Below are positions 1 to 9,711 of a DNA stretch of 64,000 nt, piece by piece; the first letter of the stretch is position 1; every line of letters starts with the position of its first letter. A program made the position numbers and the translations under genes. A model generated the notes under the pieces. The model ran no database searches and was not told the origin of the DNA. It worked only from the letters and a program-made list of their open reading frames with translations. Origin of the DNA: Rhodobiaceae bacterium (GTDB taxonomy: Bacteria > Pseudomonadota > Alphaproteobacteria > RS24); contig JABJKE010000012.1 of NCBI GenBank assembly GCA_018660505.1, positions 1 to 64,000 of the forward strand, given 5' to 3'.

Positions 1-867
1 GGCCCCGCCACGAATGGCCAGATGAAACGGCACGGGCATGGCGCAGAATAAATCGGCCCCGTCGCGTTGCAAAAACGCATGCGGGCGAAGATTGACAAAT
101 ACATAAAGGTCACCATTGGTCGCCCCTTGCGGGCCCGCATTGCCTTCGCCAGACAGGCGAATTCTTGTGCCATCTTCTACGCCAGCGGGAATGGAGACAG
201 ATAGATTGCGGGCTTCGGAAACTTGTCCGCGGCCGCTGCAATCGCGGCACGGGTCGCTAATCGTTTGGCCCGCGCCATTACATTGATGGCAGGTGCGCTC
301 CACCATAAAGAAGCCTTGCTGGGCGCGCACTTTGCCGTGTCCCTGACAAACAGAGCAGGTGGTGGGCTTGCTGCCCGCCTTGGCGCCAGAGCCTGCGCAA
401 GTGCCGCAAGCGGCGGCGCGATTGAGTTTCAGCTGGCGCTCGGTGCCGTCAAAAGCTTCTTGCAGGGTTATCTCTACTTCGGCGCGTAAATCATCGCCGC
501 GGCGGGCTTGCTGGCGTCTGCCACCCCGTCCGCCACCGCGTCCGCCACCAAAAAACTCTTCGAAAATATCGCCCATGCCGCCGAAGTCATTGCCGAAACC
601 ACCGCCAAAACCGCCCCCTTGACCGCCTCGGCCGCCGCCGTTTTCAAAAGCAGCATGGCCGTATTGGTCATAGGCGGCGCGGTTTTGGTCGTCTTTCAAG
701 ACTTCATAGGCTTCGGAAACGTCTTTGAACTTCTGCTCGGCTACCGCATCGCCCGGATTGAGATCCGGGTGATATTGTTTGGCCATTTTGCGATAGGCAG
801 ATTTCAACTTAGCCGCATCGGCCGAACGGTCGACGCCCAATAGCTCGTAATAGTCGGCCTTGGCCAT
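1..867 (-). CDS. dnaJ: Chaperone protein DnaJ (C-terminal part outside the window)
   Basis: DnaJ is the Hsp40 co-chaperone that delivers unfolded proteins to DnaK and stimulates its ATPase in the cytoplasm. The minus-strand frame begins [15 protein letters not shown] and is open to the left edge, giving 289 residues. Visible in order: a J domain with the HPD motif, a Gly/Phe-rich linker, a zinc-binding region with CxxCxGxG-type repeats (for example [35 protein letters not shown]), and the start of the C-terminal substrate-binding domain. An AGGAGG-type ribosome site lies 7-8 bases before the ATG. It sits 67 bases downstream of dnaK, and a 7-bp hairpin lies in that gap, so co-transcription with dnaK is likely. 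Only the end of the protein is missing, because of the window edge. Confidence 0.97.
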   Translation of the reverse strand, partial: MAKADYYELLGVDRSADAAKLKSAYRKMAKQYHPDLNPGDAVAEQKFKDVSEAYEVLKDDQNRAAYDQYGHAAFENGGGRGGQGGGFGGGFGNDFGGMGDIFEEFFGGGRGGGRGGRRQQARRGDDLRAEVEITLQEAFDGTERQLKLNRAAACGTCAGSGAKAGSKPTTCSVCQGHGKVRAQQGFFMVERTCHQCNGAGQTISDPCRDCSGRGQVSEARNLSVSIPAGVEDGTRIRLSGEGNAGPQGATNGDLYVFVNLRPHAFLQRDGADLFCAMPVPFHLAIRGGA

Positions 868-905
868 AACAGGCCTCCTCTTTTACCGGGCTCTCTTCAA
901 GGCGC

Positions 906-924
906 TTCTCACGAAAGGTGAAAA
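906..924 (-). other. Hairpin in the dnaK-dnaJ intercistronic gap
   Basis: On the minus strand TTTTCAC pairs with GTGAGAA around a five-base loop (seven pairs, one of them G-U). There is no T run after it, so it is more likely an mRNA processing or stabilising element between dnaK and dnaJ than a terminator. Function is inference. Confidence 0.3.
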
Positions 925-934
925 AGCCAGAACC

Positions 935-2863
935 TTAAGACGCTTTTTGGTCGCCGTCCTCATCGCCTTTTGGCTCTGTGACGTCTTCAAAATCAGCATC
1001 CACCACTTTGGCACCATCTTCATTGGCGTCTTGGGCGGCCGCGGCTTCGCTCTCTGCCTGTTGGGCTTTATAAACAGCTTCGCCGATTTTCATGGCCGCT
1101 TCGCTCAGCGCCTGCGCTTTTTCGCTAATTGCGTCGTGATCGTCGCCTTCTAGGGCTTCTTTCAAATCGGCAATCGCGGCTTCCGTGGCTTCTTTGTCGC
1201 CCGCTTCGATGAGACTGTCGTTTTCAACAATCGACCTCTCGGTGGCATGAATAAGCCCTTCGGCATTATTGCGCGCCTCGACCTGTTCGCGGCGGTCTTT
1301 ATCTGCCGCGGCATTGGCTTCGGCATCTTTCACCATTTGCTCGATGTCGTCATCCGACAGGCCGCCCGAAGCTTCGATGCGAATATTCTGCTCTTTGCCC
1401 GTGGCTTTATCGGCCGCCGAGACATTGACCAAACCATTGGCATCAATATCAAAAGTCACTTCGATTTGCGGCACGCCGCGCGGTGACGGCGGAATGCCCT
1501 CGAGGTTAAATTGGCCCAGCGCCTTATTATCGGCGGCCATCTCGCGCTCGCCTTGGTAAACCGCAATGGTCACAGCCGATTGATTGTCATCGGCGGTGGA
1601 GAACACTTGGCTCTTTTTGGTTGGGATGGTGGTATTGCGGTCGATAAGACGGGTGAACACGCCGCCCAAGGTTTCAATACCGAGCGACAGCGGCGTTACG
1701 TCCAGCAGTAGCACGTCTTTCACGTCGCCTTGCAAGACACCGGCTTGAATGGTGGCGCCCATGGCCACCACTTCATCTGGATTGACGCTCATATTGGGTT
1801 CTTTGCCGAACACATCTTTTACGAAATCGCGAATGCGTGGCATGCGAGTTTGTCCGCCGACGAGAACCACTTCGTCGATATCGCTGATTTTAATGCCAGC
1901 GTCTTTAATGGCTGCCTCGCAAGGGCCACGGGTGCGCTGCACCAAGGAATCGACGAGCGATTCAAAAGCGGCGCGCGTAAGCTTTAGGTTCAAATGTTTC
2001 GGGCCCGACGCATCGGCCGTGATGAACGGCAAGTTGACCTCGGTTTGCGCCGAAGCGGAAAGCTCAATTTTCGCTTTTTCAGCGGCTTCTTTCAGGCGCT
2101 GAAGGGCTAATTTATCGCCGCGCAAATCAATGCCATTTTCTTTATGGAACTCATCGGCCAAATGCTCCACCAGGGCCATGTCGAAATCTTCGCCGCCCAA
2201 GAAGGTGTCGCCATTGGTTGATTTCACTTCGAAAACACCATCGCCGATTTCCAAAATCGAGACGTCAAATGTACCGCCGCCAAGGTCATAGACGGCGATG
2301 GTTTGGCCATCGTTTTTGTCCAATCCATAGGCCAGCGCGGCTGCGGTTGGCTCGTTGATAATGCGCAAGACTTCAAGGCCCGCAATTTTGCCGGCATCTT
2401 TGGTGGCTTGGCGCTGGGCGTCGTTAAAATAAGCGGGAACGGTAATCACCGCCTGGTCGACGCTTTCGCCGAGATAGCCTTCTGCGGTCTCTTTCATTTT
2501 CTGCAAAATAAAAGCCGAGACTTGCGAGGGCGAATAAGTGTCGTCCGCGGCTTCCACCCAAGCATCGCCGCCATCGGAAGCGACGATTTTATAAGGCACC
2601 ATATCGATGTCTTTTTTGGTGGCTGGATCGCTAAACCGACGGCCAATCAGGCGTTTAATCGCGAATAATGTGTTGATCGGATTGGTGACCGCTTGGCGCT
2701 TGGCGGGCTGACCGGTCAGGCGTTCGCCCTCTTCGGTAAAGGCCACGACAGAAGGGGTCGTGCGCGCGCCTTCGGCGTTTTCAATCACTCGCGGCGTGCT
2801 ACCATCCATAACGGCAACACATGAGTTGGTGGTTCCCAAATCAATACCAATTACTTTGCCCAT
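935..2863 (-). CDS. dnaK: Chaperone protein DnaK (Hsp70)
   Basis: The 642-residue product is the ATP-dependent Hsp70 chaperone that works with DnaJ and GrpE on unfolded and aggregation-prone cytoplasmic proteins. It begins [21 protein letters not shown], the phosphate-1 signature of the Hsp70 nucleotide-binding domain. The second signature ([12 protein letters not shown], about residue 195) and the third ([13 protein letters not shown], about residue 335) are present. The interdomain linker [13 protein letters not shown], the substrate-binding domain and an Ala/Glu-rich helical lid follow, with an acidic tail. Length is typical. It lies between grpE and dnaJ on the same strand and has its own upstream RpoH-type promoter. 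No CIRCE inverted repeat is visible upstream. Confidence 0.99.
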   Translation of the reverse strand: MGKVIGIDLGTTNSCVAVMDGSTPRVIENAEGARTTPSVVAFTEEGERLTGQPAKRQAVTNPINTLFAIKRLIGRRFSDPATKKDIDMVPYKIVASDGGDAWVEAADDTYSPSQVSAFILQKMKETAEGYLGESVDQAVITVPAYFNDAQRQATKDAGKIAGLEVLRIINEPTAAALAYGLDKNDGQTIAVYDLGGGTFDVSILEIGDGVFEVKSTNGDTFLGGEDFDMALVEHLADEFHKENGIDLRGDKLALQRLKEAAEKAKIELSASAQTEVNLPFITADASGPKHLNLKLTRAAFESLVDSLVQRTRGPCEAAIKDAGIKISDIDEVVLVGGQTRMPRIRDFVKDVFGKEPNMSVNPDEVVAMGATIQAGVLQGDVKDVLLLDVTPLSLGIETLGGVFTRLIDRNTTIPTKKSQVFSTADDNQSAVTIAVYQGEREMAADNKALGQFNLEGIPPSPRGVPQIEVTFDIDANGLVNVSAADKATGKEQNIRIEASGGLSDDDIEQMVKDAEANAAADKDRREQVEARNNAEGLIHATERSIVENDSLIEAGDKEATEAAIADLKEALEGDDHDAISEKAQALSEAAMKIGEAVYKAQQAESEAAAAQDANEDGAKVVDADFEDVTEPKGDEDGDQKAS

Positions 2864-2914
2864 AATAAGCCTCGTTGTTTATGCCCGCCAGCGGCGGTTC
2901 TGTTTCATCTGGAG

Positions 2915-2946
2915 TTTATATAGGTAGCCAGCGGGCGGGCTACAAG
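2915..2946 (-). promoter_or_regulatory. RpoH-type heat-shock promoter of dnaK
   Basis: On the minus strand CTTGTA (2946-2941), a 16-base spacer and CCTATATAA (2924-2916) match the alphaproteobacterial sigma-32 pattern of CTTG... and C(C/T)TAT.T. The same spacing and a similar -10 (CCTACCTAA) occur before grpE. It lies about 50-80 bases before the dnaK start. Confidence 0.7.
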
Positions 2947-3031
2947 GCCTCATCTTGATTTAGAGGCGATAGAGCCGGTTTTTTGCACGACCCGCTAAGA
3001 ATAGGGGTGCAGCTGACTGTCTATATAAGGG

Positions 3032-3697
3032 TTAATCTTTCGCGATACCGACTTTGGCCGGGCGCAACAGGCGCTCTTCCATTTGATAGCCGGTCTCAAT
3101 GACATCGATAATCGTCCCTGCGTCTTGCCCTGTGCCGGGCGCCTCGAATAGCGCTTCGTGCAGGTTGGGGTCAAATTTTTCGCCCATGGGCGAGAGAACT
3201 TTCACTTTATGGCGGCCAAGCGCGGCCAATAAATCGCGCTCCGTGGCGGCAACGCCGTCGAGCACAGCTTTAACGGTTTCGGATAGCGCGGCCTTGCTGG
3301 CCTCGTCCATTTCGTCGGCTGCTTTGAGGGCGCGCTGCAAATTATCGGCCACGCCCACCATGTCGCGCGCAAAACTCACGGCGCCATATTTCAGGGCCTC
3401 GGCGCGGTCGCGTTCGGCGCGACGTCGGGTGTTTTCCAGCTCGGCCAAAGTGCGCAAAACCTGATCGTTCAACGTCGCAATTTGTTCTTCCGGCGTGGGG
3501 GGCGCAGGCGGCTCTTCGGGCGCGGCGTCTTGGGTCGGGCTTTGCGAACCAGCCTCAGGGTCGGCTTCGGGCGTGGGGGCCTCGGTCTCAGGGTCTGGCG
3601 TTTGTTGCGCCTCCCCGTCTGCGGCCTCTACGTCTGCGGCTGCGGCCGCTCCATTTGCGATTGCGTCGGTTTCTGGCATGTCTTTTTCGTCGCTCAT
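3032..3697 (-). CDS. grpE: Nucleotide exchange factor GrpE
   Basis: GrpE releases ADP from DnaK and so resets the chaperone cycle. The product is about 221 residues. The first 80 residues are acidic and rich in Glu, Ala and Pro and probably disordered. The conserved part follows: a coiled coil (LNDQVLRTLAELENTRRRAERDR) and the C-terminal beta-domain with LLAALGRHKVKVLSPMGEKFDPNLHEAL and the ending GYQMEERLLRPAKVGIAKD. I prefer the ATG at 3697 (MSDEKDMPETD) over a GTG three codons upstream because a GGA lies a short distance before it. It is the first gene of grpE-dnaK-dnaJ. The divergent neighbour is rph, and hrcA, often found in this gap, is absent. Confidence 0.97.
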   Translation of the reverse strand: MSDEKDMPETDAIANGAAAAADVEAADGEAQQTPDPETEAPTPEADPEAGSQSPTQDAAPEEPPAPPTPEEQIATLNDQVLRTLAELENTRRRAERDRAEALKYGAVSFARDMVGVADNLQRALKAADEMDEASKAALSETVKAVLDGVAATERDLLAALGRHKVKVLSPMGEKFDPNLHEALFEAPGTGQDAGTIIDVIETGYQMEERLLRPAKVGIAKD

Positions 3698-3772
3698 ATT
3701 TTCCACTCACGCTGGCGGTTAAAATAACAGTCTCGTCGCTCGCGAGACACAGATTGTCTCTCCCGATGAGGA

Positions 3773-3803
3773 TTAGGTAGGCGTCCTATGGGCTGAGGTC
3801 AAG
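3773..3803 (-). promoter_or_regulatory. RpoH-type heat-shock promoter of grpE
   Basis: Minus strand: CTTGAC (3803-3798), a 16-base spacer, CCTACCTAA (3781-3773). Spacing is identical to the dnaK promoter. The predicted leader of about 60 bases contains a GTCTCG/CGAGAC hairpin (3731-3749). Confidence 0.6.
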
Positions 3804-3853
3804 GGGGCACGTAAATTCTATGGCTCTACGGATGCTCGGCCCTGGCATGCGAC

Positions 3854-3882
3854 TTGTTTCCTGCAGGCCGACAGGCTAGATA
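3854..3882 (+). promoter_or_regulatory. Probable housekeeping promoter of rph-rdgB-hemW
   Basis: TTGTTT (3854-3859), a 17-base spacer and TAGATA (3877-3882) resemble a sigma-70 promoter. It would give a leader of about 37 bases before the rph start at 3926. Confidence 0.45.
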
Positions 3883-3925
3883 ACACGGAGTGATATTTTA
3901 CGCCTCCCCCTATAAAGGAACTCGC

Positions 3926-4681
3926 ATGACACAGACTTCTTCGAAAGATATTGAACGCCCGTCGGGCCGTGCCGCCAATCAACTGCGCGCCGTCAGCCTG
4001 GAGACCCATGTCTCCAAACACGCAGAGGGCTCCTGTTTGGTTAAATTTGGCGATACCCATGTGTTATGCACCGCCTCGTTAGAAACCCGCGTGCCACCTT
4101 GGTTGCGCGGCCAAGGTCGCGGTTGGGTAACGGCGGAATATGGCATGTTGCCCCGCTCCACCGGCTCGCGCATGCGTCGCGAAGCCAATGCGGGCAAACA
4201 ATCGGGCCGCACGCAAGAAATTCAGCGCCTGATTGGGCGCAGTTTGCGCGCCGTGGTGAACCTCGAAGCGCTGGGCGAAAATCAAATTAGCCTCGATTGC
4301 GATGTTCTTCAGGCCGATGGCGGCACTCGCACCGCGTCGATTACTGGCGCTTGGGTGGCGCTTTATGTTTGCCTCGAAAAAATGAAAGCCGAGGGGCTGA
4401 TTGCGGGCGAGATTATGGGCGAGGTTTTGCTCGACCAAGTGGCGGCTCTTTCTTGCGGCATCTACGAAGGCTTGCCCGTTGCCGACCTCGATTATGATGA
4501 GGACAGCGTTGCCGACACAGATGGCAATTTCGTGATGACCGGCGCTGGCAAAATGGTGGAGATTCAAGCCACCGCCGAAGGCGCGGCTTTTGATGAAAAT
4601 GAATTTGCCCAAATCATGACGCTTGCCAAAAACGGCATTGCCGAATTAGTGGCTCTGCAGAAAAAAACCGTAGGTCTATAA
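3926..4681 (+). CDS. rph: Ribonuclease PH
   Basis: RNase PH is a phosphate-dependent 3'-5' exoribonuclease that trims tRNA 3' ends. The product is 251 residues, close to the usual 240-250. Recognisable blocks are [16 protein letters not shown] near the start, [36 protein letters not shown], and [17 protein letters not shown] (the RNA- and phosphate-binding core), then [19 protein letters not shown]. The ATG at 3926 is preceded by AAGGAA and gives the family's normal N terminus. Longer in-frame starts would run into the promoter. It is divergent from grpE and followed five bases later by rdgB, the usual pairing. Confidence 0.97.
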   Translation: MTQTSSKDIERPSGRAANQLRAVSLETHVSKHAEGSCLVKFGDTHVLCTASLETRVPPWLRGQGRGWVTAEYGMLPRSTGSRMRREANAGKQSGRTQEIQRLIGRSLRAVVNLEALGENQISLDCDVLQADGGTRTASITGAWVALYVCLEKMKAEGLIAGEIMGEVLLDQVAALSCGIYEGLPVADLDYDEDSVADTDGNFVMTGAGKMVEIQATAEGAAFDENEFAQIMTLAKNGIAELVALQKKTVGL

Positions 4682-4686
4682 CCCCA

Positions 4687-5325
4687 ATGGCGAGACGCTT
4701 TACCGAAGAAAAACTTATCGTCGCCAGCCATAATAAAGGCAAGTTGGTCGAGATAGCCGAGCTGTTGACGCGGTTTAAGGTGGCTACCGTGGGGGCCGAT
4801 GAATTGGGTCTGCCCGAGCCGGAGGAGACTGGCAAAACATTCATCGCCAATGCCGAGTTGAAAGCCTTGGCTTCGGCGACCACAGCCGGCCTGCCCGCTT
4901 TGGCCGATGATAGCGGATTGGCGGTAGATGCTTTGGATGGCGCGCCGGGCATTTATTCGGCGCGCTGGGCGCAGACCCCCAAGGGGCGCGATTTTGACTT
5001 TGGCATGCATAAAATCGAAATGGCTTTGGCACAAAAGCAAAAGCCAGACCAGCCGTCGGTTCCGCGCACGGCGCGGTTTATTTGCGCGCTTTCTTTGGCT
5101 TGGCCAGATGGCCACGTCGAGAGCTTTGAGGGCAAAGTGGAAGGCACGTTGGTTTGGCCAATGCGCGGCAAAAATGGCTTTGGCTACGACCCGATATTCT
5201 TGCCGCTGGGCGGTGATTTAACCTTTGGCGAAATGGCCCCCGAGGCCAAACACGCTATGTCGCACCGTGCCGATGCTTTCACGCAATTGGTAGAGGCCTG
5301 CTTTGCCGACCACATCGCCCATTAA
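4687..5325 (+). CDS. rdgB: XTP/dITP pyrophosphatase (RdgB/HAM1 family)
   Basis: This enzyme hydrolyses non-canonical purine triphosphates such as dITP and XTP to monophosphates and keeps them out of DNA and RNA. The 212-residue protein has the HAM1 signatures: [18 protein letters not shown] at the N terminus, [42 protein letters not shown], and [10 protein letters not shown] with [19 protein letters not shown] near the end. Its 3' end overlaps the start of hemW by 23 bases, which suggests translational coupling in an rph-rdgB-hemW operon. Confidence 0.97.
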   Translation: MARRFTEEKLIVASHNKGKLVEIAELLTRFKVATVGADELGLPEPEETGKTFIANAELKALASATTAGLPALADDSGLAVDALDGAPGIYSARWAQTPKGRDFDFGMHKIEMALAQKQKPDQPSVPRTARFICALSLAWPDGHVESFEGKVEGTLVWPMRGKNGFGYDPIFLPLGGDLTFGEMAPEAKHAMSHRADAFTQLVEACFADHIAH

Positions 5326-6493
5326 CGCTTCGCTTTCTGCGGCCAGCCTCCCGACCCTCGGGGTCTATGTGCATTGGCCGTTTTGCGAGGCGATTTGCCC
5401 CTATTGCGATTTCAATGTTCACCTGATGCGCAAAGCGCAAGGCTCGCCCGCCGATTGGCTGGAGGCTTATCGTCGCGAATTGGCCTATGCGCAAAGCCTG
5501 CGCCCGCAAGGCCCGGTGGAGACCGTGTTTTTTGGCGGCGGCACGCCATCGCTTATGTCGCCCGAGCTGGTTGGCGGCATTCTATCGGCCATCGACGAGA
5601 TGTGGGGCTTGGCGCGCGACGCCGAAATAACTTTAGAAGCCAACCCGATGAGCGCACCAGAAGCGCATTTGACGGCTTTGCGCGCGGCGGGCGTCACCCG
5701 CTTGTCGCTGGGCGTTCAGGCTTTTGAGGATGGCGCGCTTAAGTTTTTGGGCCGCACGCATTCGGCGCAAGATGCGCGCGTGGCTTTCGCGGCGGCACAG
5801 CGGATTTTCCCCCGTGCCTCATTTGACCTTATCTATGCGCGCCCCCATCAAACACCCGAGGCATGGGCGCAAGAGCTGTCGGCGGCGCTGGCTTTAGGCC
5901 CCCAACATATGTCGCTCTATCAATTGACCATTGAGCCAGAGACGCCGTTTTACAAACACCAAGCAGCGGGTAAATTAACCCTGCCCGACGAAGACAGCGC
6001 CGCCCAAATGTATGAGTTGACGCAAAGCCTCTGCGCCAGTGCCGGTCTGCCGGCCTATGAAATTTCCAATCACGCGGCCGAAGGCCATGCCTGTCGGCAC
6101 AATGTGGCGAGCTGGCAGGGCGGCGATTATTTGGGCATTGGGCCCGGCGCGCATGGCCGTGTCACCAGCCTAGAGCGCGGCGCGCGTCTGTCCAGCGTGG
6201 CGCAACATTCGCCAGCGCAATGGCTGGCGCAAGTCGAGCAAGACGGACACGGCTGGGGCGAGCTGCACGCTTTGGATGCGGAGAGCGTCAAAATGGAAGC
6301 AATATTATTAGGCTTGCGCCTAGCGGAGGGCCTGTCGCTAGAGGCTTTATCTGCGCGCGGCATTGCGCTGGCGGAAACGCGGCTGCGCGATTTGCGCGCC
6401 GATGGCCTCTTAACCCAAGACCCTACCCGCTTGCAGGCCAGCGCCAGCGGTCGCGTGCTGCTCGATTATCTTACCGGGCGTCTTCTGGGCTAG
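5303..6493 (+). CDS. hemW: Heme chaperone HemW / radical SAM protein (coproporphyrinogen III oxidase-like)
   Basis: HemW is a radical SAM protein related to oxygen-independent coproporphyrinogen III oxidase but thought to be a heme chaperone rather than an oxidase. The 396-residue product has the CX3CX2C cluster motif at Cys28, Cys32 and Cys35 ([14 protein letters not shown]), the GGGTPS SAM-binding motif, and the HemW C-terminal domain ([20 protein letters not shown]). The start appears to be TTG at 5303 inside rdgB, since no ATG or GTG gives the full N terminus before the GVYVHWPFC block. It overlaps the convergent lipoprotein gene by 23 bases at the 3' end. Confidence 0.93.
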   Translation: MPTTSPINASLSAASLPTLGVYVHWPFCEAICPYCDFNVHLMRKAQGSPADWLEAYRRELAYAQSLRPQGPVETVFFGGGTPSLMSPELVGGILSAIDEMWGLARDAEITLEANPMSAPEAHLTALRAAGVTRLSLGVQAFEDGALKFLGRTHSAQDARVAFAAAQRIFPRASFDLIYARPHQTPEAWAQELSAALALGPQHMSLYQLTIEPETPFYKHQAAGKLTLPDEDSAAQMYELTQSLCASAGLPAYEISNHAAEGHACRHNVASWQGGDYLGIGPGAHGRVTSLERGARLSSVAQHSPAQWLAQVEQDGHGWGELHALDAESVKMEAILLGLRLAEGLSLEALSARGIALAETRLRDLRADGLLTQDPTRLQASASGRVLLDYLTGRLLG

Positions 6494-8162
6494 CTTCAAC
6501 CTCAAGGGCGCGCTGAAACTGTTCGTTCAAACTCGCCCCTTGCAAGGCTTCTTGGTTGGCCGCTTGTTGCTCGGCCTGAAGGGCGGCCAAAACAATATCC
6601 GGATTTTCGCGTTTCAAAGTCTCTGCCAAAGATAAAGCCGAGCTGACCCGACGGTCATGCGCCACAAAGCTGGCCGGCTCCTGGCTTATGGTTCTTGGGC
6701 TGCGGGCGGTAATTTCATGCACCGCAAGGCCCCGTTCGTTCAGCCCGCCGGGGCGCAGCCGCACGATGCCATCGATGCCGCGAAAGCCATTGGCGTTGGT
6801 CAGCATCTGGCTTTCAAACGGTTGTTGCGCATTTACCGAGGCCAAGCGCGCCGCGAGGCTGACGCCATCATAGGCCATAGAGGCCAAGCGGGGCGGGGCG
6901 GCGCCATAAATGCGGTCGTAGCGGGCGGCAAAACCAGCCCAGTTTTTGGGATTGGGCGCCGCATACCAACCGCCATGCAGGGGCGGCTCTTGCGATAGGC
7001 TGGGGTCATTCCATAAGGCCGTGCCGATGAATTTTACCCGTCTTGGGTCGATATCAAAATACGGCAGCAGCGGCGCCAGATTGCGCAAAGCCAAACCACC
7101 TTCGGGCATGAAGACGACGTCATAGGGAATTTCGCCCAGCGTTTCGGTGAGCTTGAGTGCCTCATAGGCGGAGACCAATTCTGGTGCCACATTGCTCAAC
7201 CCTTTAAACAGAGCCTCGGGGTTTAACGTTTCTGGCGTGTTGGTCTCTTCGCCACCAGACAGAGCCCGGGCCAGCACATCGGCGGGGGCAAGCGCGCGGC
7301 CTTCTTGGATCAGCCGCGCCATTTCCGCTTTATGGGCGGCGGTGCGCGTGTCGAAATGCGCCAAGCGGCGCACCGGATCAAACATGCCTTTGGCGTCAGG
7401 GGGATAGATTTCGGTCTGCACCACTGTGCCGCCGAAGCGGGCCACTTCTCGGGCGAGGTTTTCTTGAATGCGCTCGCCATATGGCCCTTCGGGGATGAGC
7501 GCGCCGAAGCGGGTGAGGCCTTGGGCGATGGCTTGCGAGACGATGCGACTGATATTCTGTTCTGGCAGAAAGCCGAGCAGCCAAAGATTATGGCTTGCCG
7601 CGCGACTGTCATTGGAAAACGCGAGGGCGGGAATATCGCGCCCGGCCAGCAGCGGCGCCACGGCTTTTGCAGAAGAGGCAAAAAGCGGGCCGATGATAAT
7701 ATCTGTCTTAGCGGCAATGGCGGCCTTGGCGGCCTCGGCGGCGCCACTTGGCGTGCCCTTGGTGTCTTGCAGGCGCAAAACAAAGCTGGTGTTTCGGCTG
7801 GACGAAGCGGTAAGGCTTTGACCCTCCGCCTGTCCCGCATCGAAGAGGGCGAGTTGTGCGGCATTATATAAGTGACGGCTGAGCTTGCGAATATTGTCGC
7901 GCGCATCGCTGACGGGCAATAAAACCGAGACCACCACCGCATCGCTGGCGCGTTGGGGCGGGGCTGGATATTGGCTCGTATCAAACTCGATTTTTTCTAG
8001 GTCGGGCGCGGCGATGGCTAGGGGCGCATCGTAATAAGAGCTTCCTATCGGCGCCACATTTGACGCGCGGTCGGAGGTTGGCGCGCCGCCGCCACAAGCC
8101 GCCAATAGAAAGGCGCTGGCGAGGCTCCAGGCCGCATAAGGTTTCGGGTTTCTTCGCGTCAT
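6471..8162 (-). CDS. Penicillin-binding protein activator, LppC/LpoA family lipoprotein
   Basis: The product has 563 residues and belongs to the LppC/LpoA family with a periplasmic-binding-protein-like fold. In gammaproteobacteria LpoA is an outer-membrane lipoprotein that activates PBP1A. Residues 1-23 form a lipoprotein signal peptide with the lipobox LAAC, modified Cys23. Next comes a type I periplasmic-binding-like domain (VVSVLLPVSDARDNIRKLSRHLYNAA, DIIIGPLFASSAKAVAPLL, and a second lobe with IPYDVVFMPEGG). The position divergent from rsmI is the familiar arrangement for this family. The activator role is inferred from the family. The C-terminal 60 residues are helical and Gln/Glu/Ala-rich. 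Confidence 0.85.
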   Translation of the reverse strand: MTRRNPKPYAAWSLASAFLLAACGGGAPTSDRASNVAPIGSSYYDAPLAIAAPDLEKIEFDTSQYPAPPQRASDAVVVSVLLPVSDARDNIRKLSRHLYNAAQLALFDAGQAEGQSLTASSSRNTSFVLRLQDTKGTPSGAAEAAKAAIAAKTDIIIGPLFASSAKAVAPLLAGRDIPALAFSNDSRAASHNLWLLGFLPEQNISRIVSQAIAQGLTRFGALIPEGPYGERIQENLAREVARFGGTVVQTEIYPPDAKGMFDPVRRLAHFDTRTAAHKAEMARLIQEGRALAPADVLARALSGGEETNTPETLNPEALFKGLSNVAPELVSAYEALKLTETLGEIPYDVVFMPEGGLALRNLAPLLPYFDIDPRRVKFIGTALWNDPSLSQEPPLHGGWYAAPNPKNWAGFAARYDRIYGAAPPRLASMAYDGVSLAARLASVNAQQPFESQMLTNANGFRGIDGIVRLRPGGLNERGLAVHEITARSPRTISQEPASFVAHDRRVSSALSLAETLKRENPDIVLAALQAEQQAANQEALQGASLNEQFQRALEVEASPEDAR

Positions 8163-8378
8163 GGGCGCTTCGTCCTTTGGTCGGGGCTTTTGTTTGTCGC
8201 TATCCTAGCCGCAAATCTATCTGTCTCCTGCGCGCAAGTAAAGCGCGCGACGGTTTCGGGCAAGCCCTATAGGCAACACGCAAATGTGGCAGCAATGGGG
8301 AGCGCGGGGCGAATAATAGGGCGGATTTTAATTGCCTTTTTCTCTTGCCTTTGTCTGCGGCCTGCGGTTTCTAGAAAT

Positions 8379-9308
8379 ATGACACAGGTTCAACCGATAT
8401 CTCTGGCGCCCGGACTTTATGTCGTGGCAACCCCTTTGGGCAATGCGCGCGACATTACGCTTCGAGCGCTGGATGTGCTGGCCTCGGCGCAAGCGATTTT
8501 ATGCGAAGACACGCGGGTGTCAGGCAAATTGACGACCCGCTATCAAATCGCCACACAGCGGATTGCCTATCACGAGCATAATGCGGAAGCCATGCGGCCA
8601 AAAATATTGGCGCGGTTGGAGAAAGGCGAGGCTCTGGCGCTCATCTCCGATGCCGGCACGCCGCTCATCTCCGACCCGGGCATGCCCTTGGTGCGCGCCG
8701 CGCGTGCCGCGGGGCACCGCGTTTTTACCGTGCCCGGCGCCTCGGCCCCGATCGCCGCTTTGTCGATTTCGGGCATGGCCACCGACCGCTTTACCTTCGC
8801 CGGCTTTTTGCCCCCCAAACAAGGCGCGCGCCGCCGCGCCTTGGCAGAGCTGGGCAGCCAATCTGGCACGCTGGCTTTATTCGAAAGCGCCAAACGGCTG
8901 ACTGCTTTAATTGATGATGTTGAAGCCGAGTTGGGCGCCCGCGATATTTGCGTGGCCCGCGAGCTGACCAAGAAATTCGAAGAACTTATTTTCGGCACGC
9001 CCGAAGAATTGCGCCTTCAATTGGCCGAGACACCGCCGCGCGGCGAGATTGTGGTGCTCATTGGGCCTGGCGAAAAAGCCGAATGGAAAGGCGATGATTT
9101 GGACGCCATGCTCGACGATGCGCTGGCCAATATGAGCCGACGCGATGCCGTGCAGGCGGTGGCCGAAATGACGGGCTTAAACCGAAAACAAATATACGCC
9201 CGCGCCCTATCGCTGGGCGCACCCGTTTCCGGCGCGGCAACGAAAAATAAAAACAGAGAACCAGCCGATGACAACCCAGAGAAGAAACCAAAGAAGAAAG
9301 CAAAATAA
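8379..9308 (+). CDS. rsmI: 16S rRNA (cytidine(1402)-2'-O)-methyltransferase RsmI
   Basis: RsmI 2'-O-methylates C1402 in the decoding centre of 16S rRNA using SAM. The 309-residue protein has the tetrapyrrole-methylase fold motifs: GLYVVATPLGNARDITLRAL, ILCEDTRVSGKL, LISDAGTPLISDPGMPLVRAA, and VPGASAPIAALSISG. The C terminus carries a lysine-rich tail. The frame stays open upstream to 8190, but that extension has no family similarity, so I take the ATG at 8379 even though its ribosome site is weak. The last 41 bases overlap yraN. Bases 8163-8378 between this gene and the divergent lipoprotein hold no gene I can support. A palindrome TTTCTAGAAA lies at 8368-8377. Confidence 0.95.
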   Translation: MTQVQPISLAPGLYVVATPLGNARDITLRALDVLASAQAILCEDTRVSGKLTTRYQIATQRIAYHEHNAEAMRPKILARLEKGEALALISDAGTPLISDPGMPLVRAARAAGHRVFTVPGASAPIAALSISGMATDRFTFAGFLPPKQGARRRALAELGSQSGTLALFESAKRLTALIDDVEAELGARDICVARELTKKFEELIFGTPEELRLQLAETPPRGEIVVLIGPGEKAEWKGDDLDAMLDDALANMSRRDAVQAVAEMTGLNRKQIYARALSLGAPVSGAATKNKNREPADDNPEKKPKKKAK

Positions 9309-9669
9309 ATCCGCCGCCAAACGCCAAGCCGATAAGCGCGGACGGCGGGCAGAGTTTTGGGCGGCCTGTGTTTTGCGGCTCAAAGGCTATCGGATTTTGC
9401 GCCGCAATTACCGTGTCGCGGTTGGGGAAATTGATTTGATTGCAAGGCGAGGCCGCGTGCTGGCTTTTGTCGAAGTGAAATATCGCGGCGATATCAAGAG
9501 CGCGCAAAATGCCATTCGAGACCACCAATGGCAGCGCATCGAACGCGCGGCCAATCGTTTCGTCGCCAGCCATAAGGGCTTGCAAGATAAACTATGGCGC
9601 TTTGATGTGATGGCGTGTGCGCCGCGCGCTTGGCCCAAACATATTGAAGATGCGTGGCGCGCGCGCTAA
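9268..9669 (+). CDS. yraN: YraN/UPF0102 family nuclease-like protein
   Basis: A 133-residue member of the UPF0102 (YraN) family, which has a restriction-endonuclease-like fold. The cellular role is not established, but its position after rsmI is widely conserved. Visible features are a very basic N terminus, then RGRRAEFWAACVLRLKGYRILRRNYRV and the core GEIDLIARRGRVLAFVEVKYR, in which Glu, Asp and the E-x-K triad resemble the catalytic site of this fold. It overlaps rsmI by 41 bases. The start could be a few codons further in, but this ATG gives the full basic N-terminal arm seen in relatives. Confidence 0.85.
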   Translation: MTTQRRNQRRKQNKSAAKRQADKRGRRAEFWAACVLRLKGYRILRRNYRVAVGEIDLIARRGRVLAFVEVKYRGDIKSAQNAIRDHQWQRIERAANRFVASHKGLQDKLWRFDVMACAPRAWPKHIEDAWRAR

Positions 9670-9711
9670 ACAAGAAGCACGCGCAAGCGCATTTGGGTTG
9701 AGGAGCCACTT

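Noticed and set aside
508..843. Plus-strand open frames inside dnaJ and dnaK
   Set aside because: They are antisense shadows of strongly conserved chaperone genes and show no independent ribosome sites or family features.
3890..3925. Longer RNase PH start at 3890
   Set aside because: It would begin at the predicted transcription start with no ribosome site. ATG 3926 has AAGGAA and the family N terminus.
8190..8378. 63-residue N-terminal extension of RsmI containing a hydrophobic stretch
   Set aside because: The extension has no similarity to the RsmI family and overlaps the region expected to hold promoters. The ATG at 8379 gives the normal protein start.
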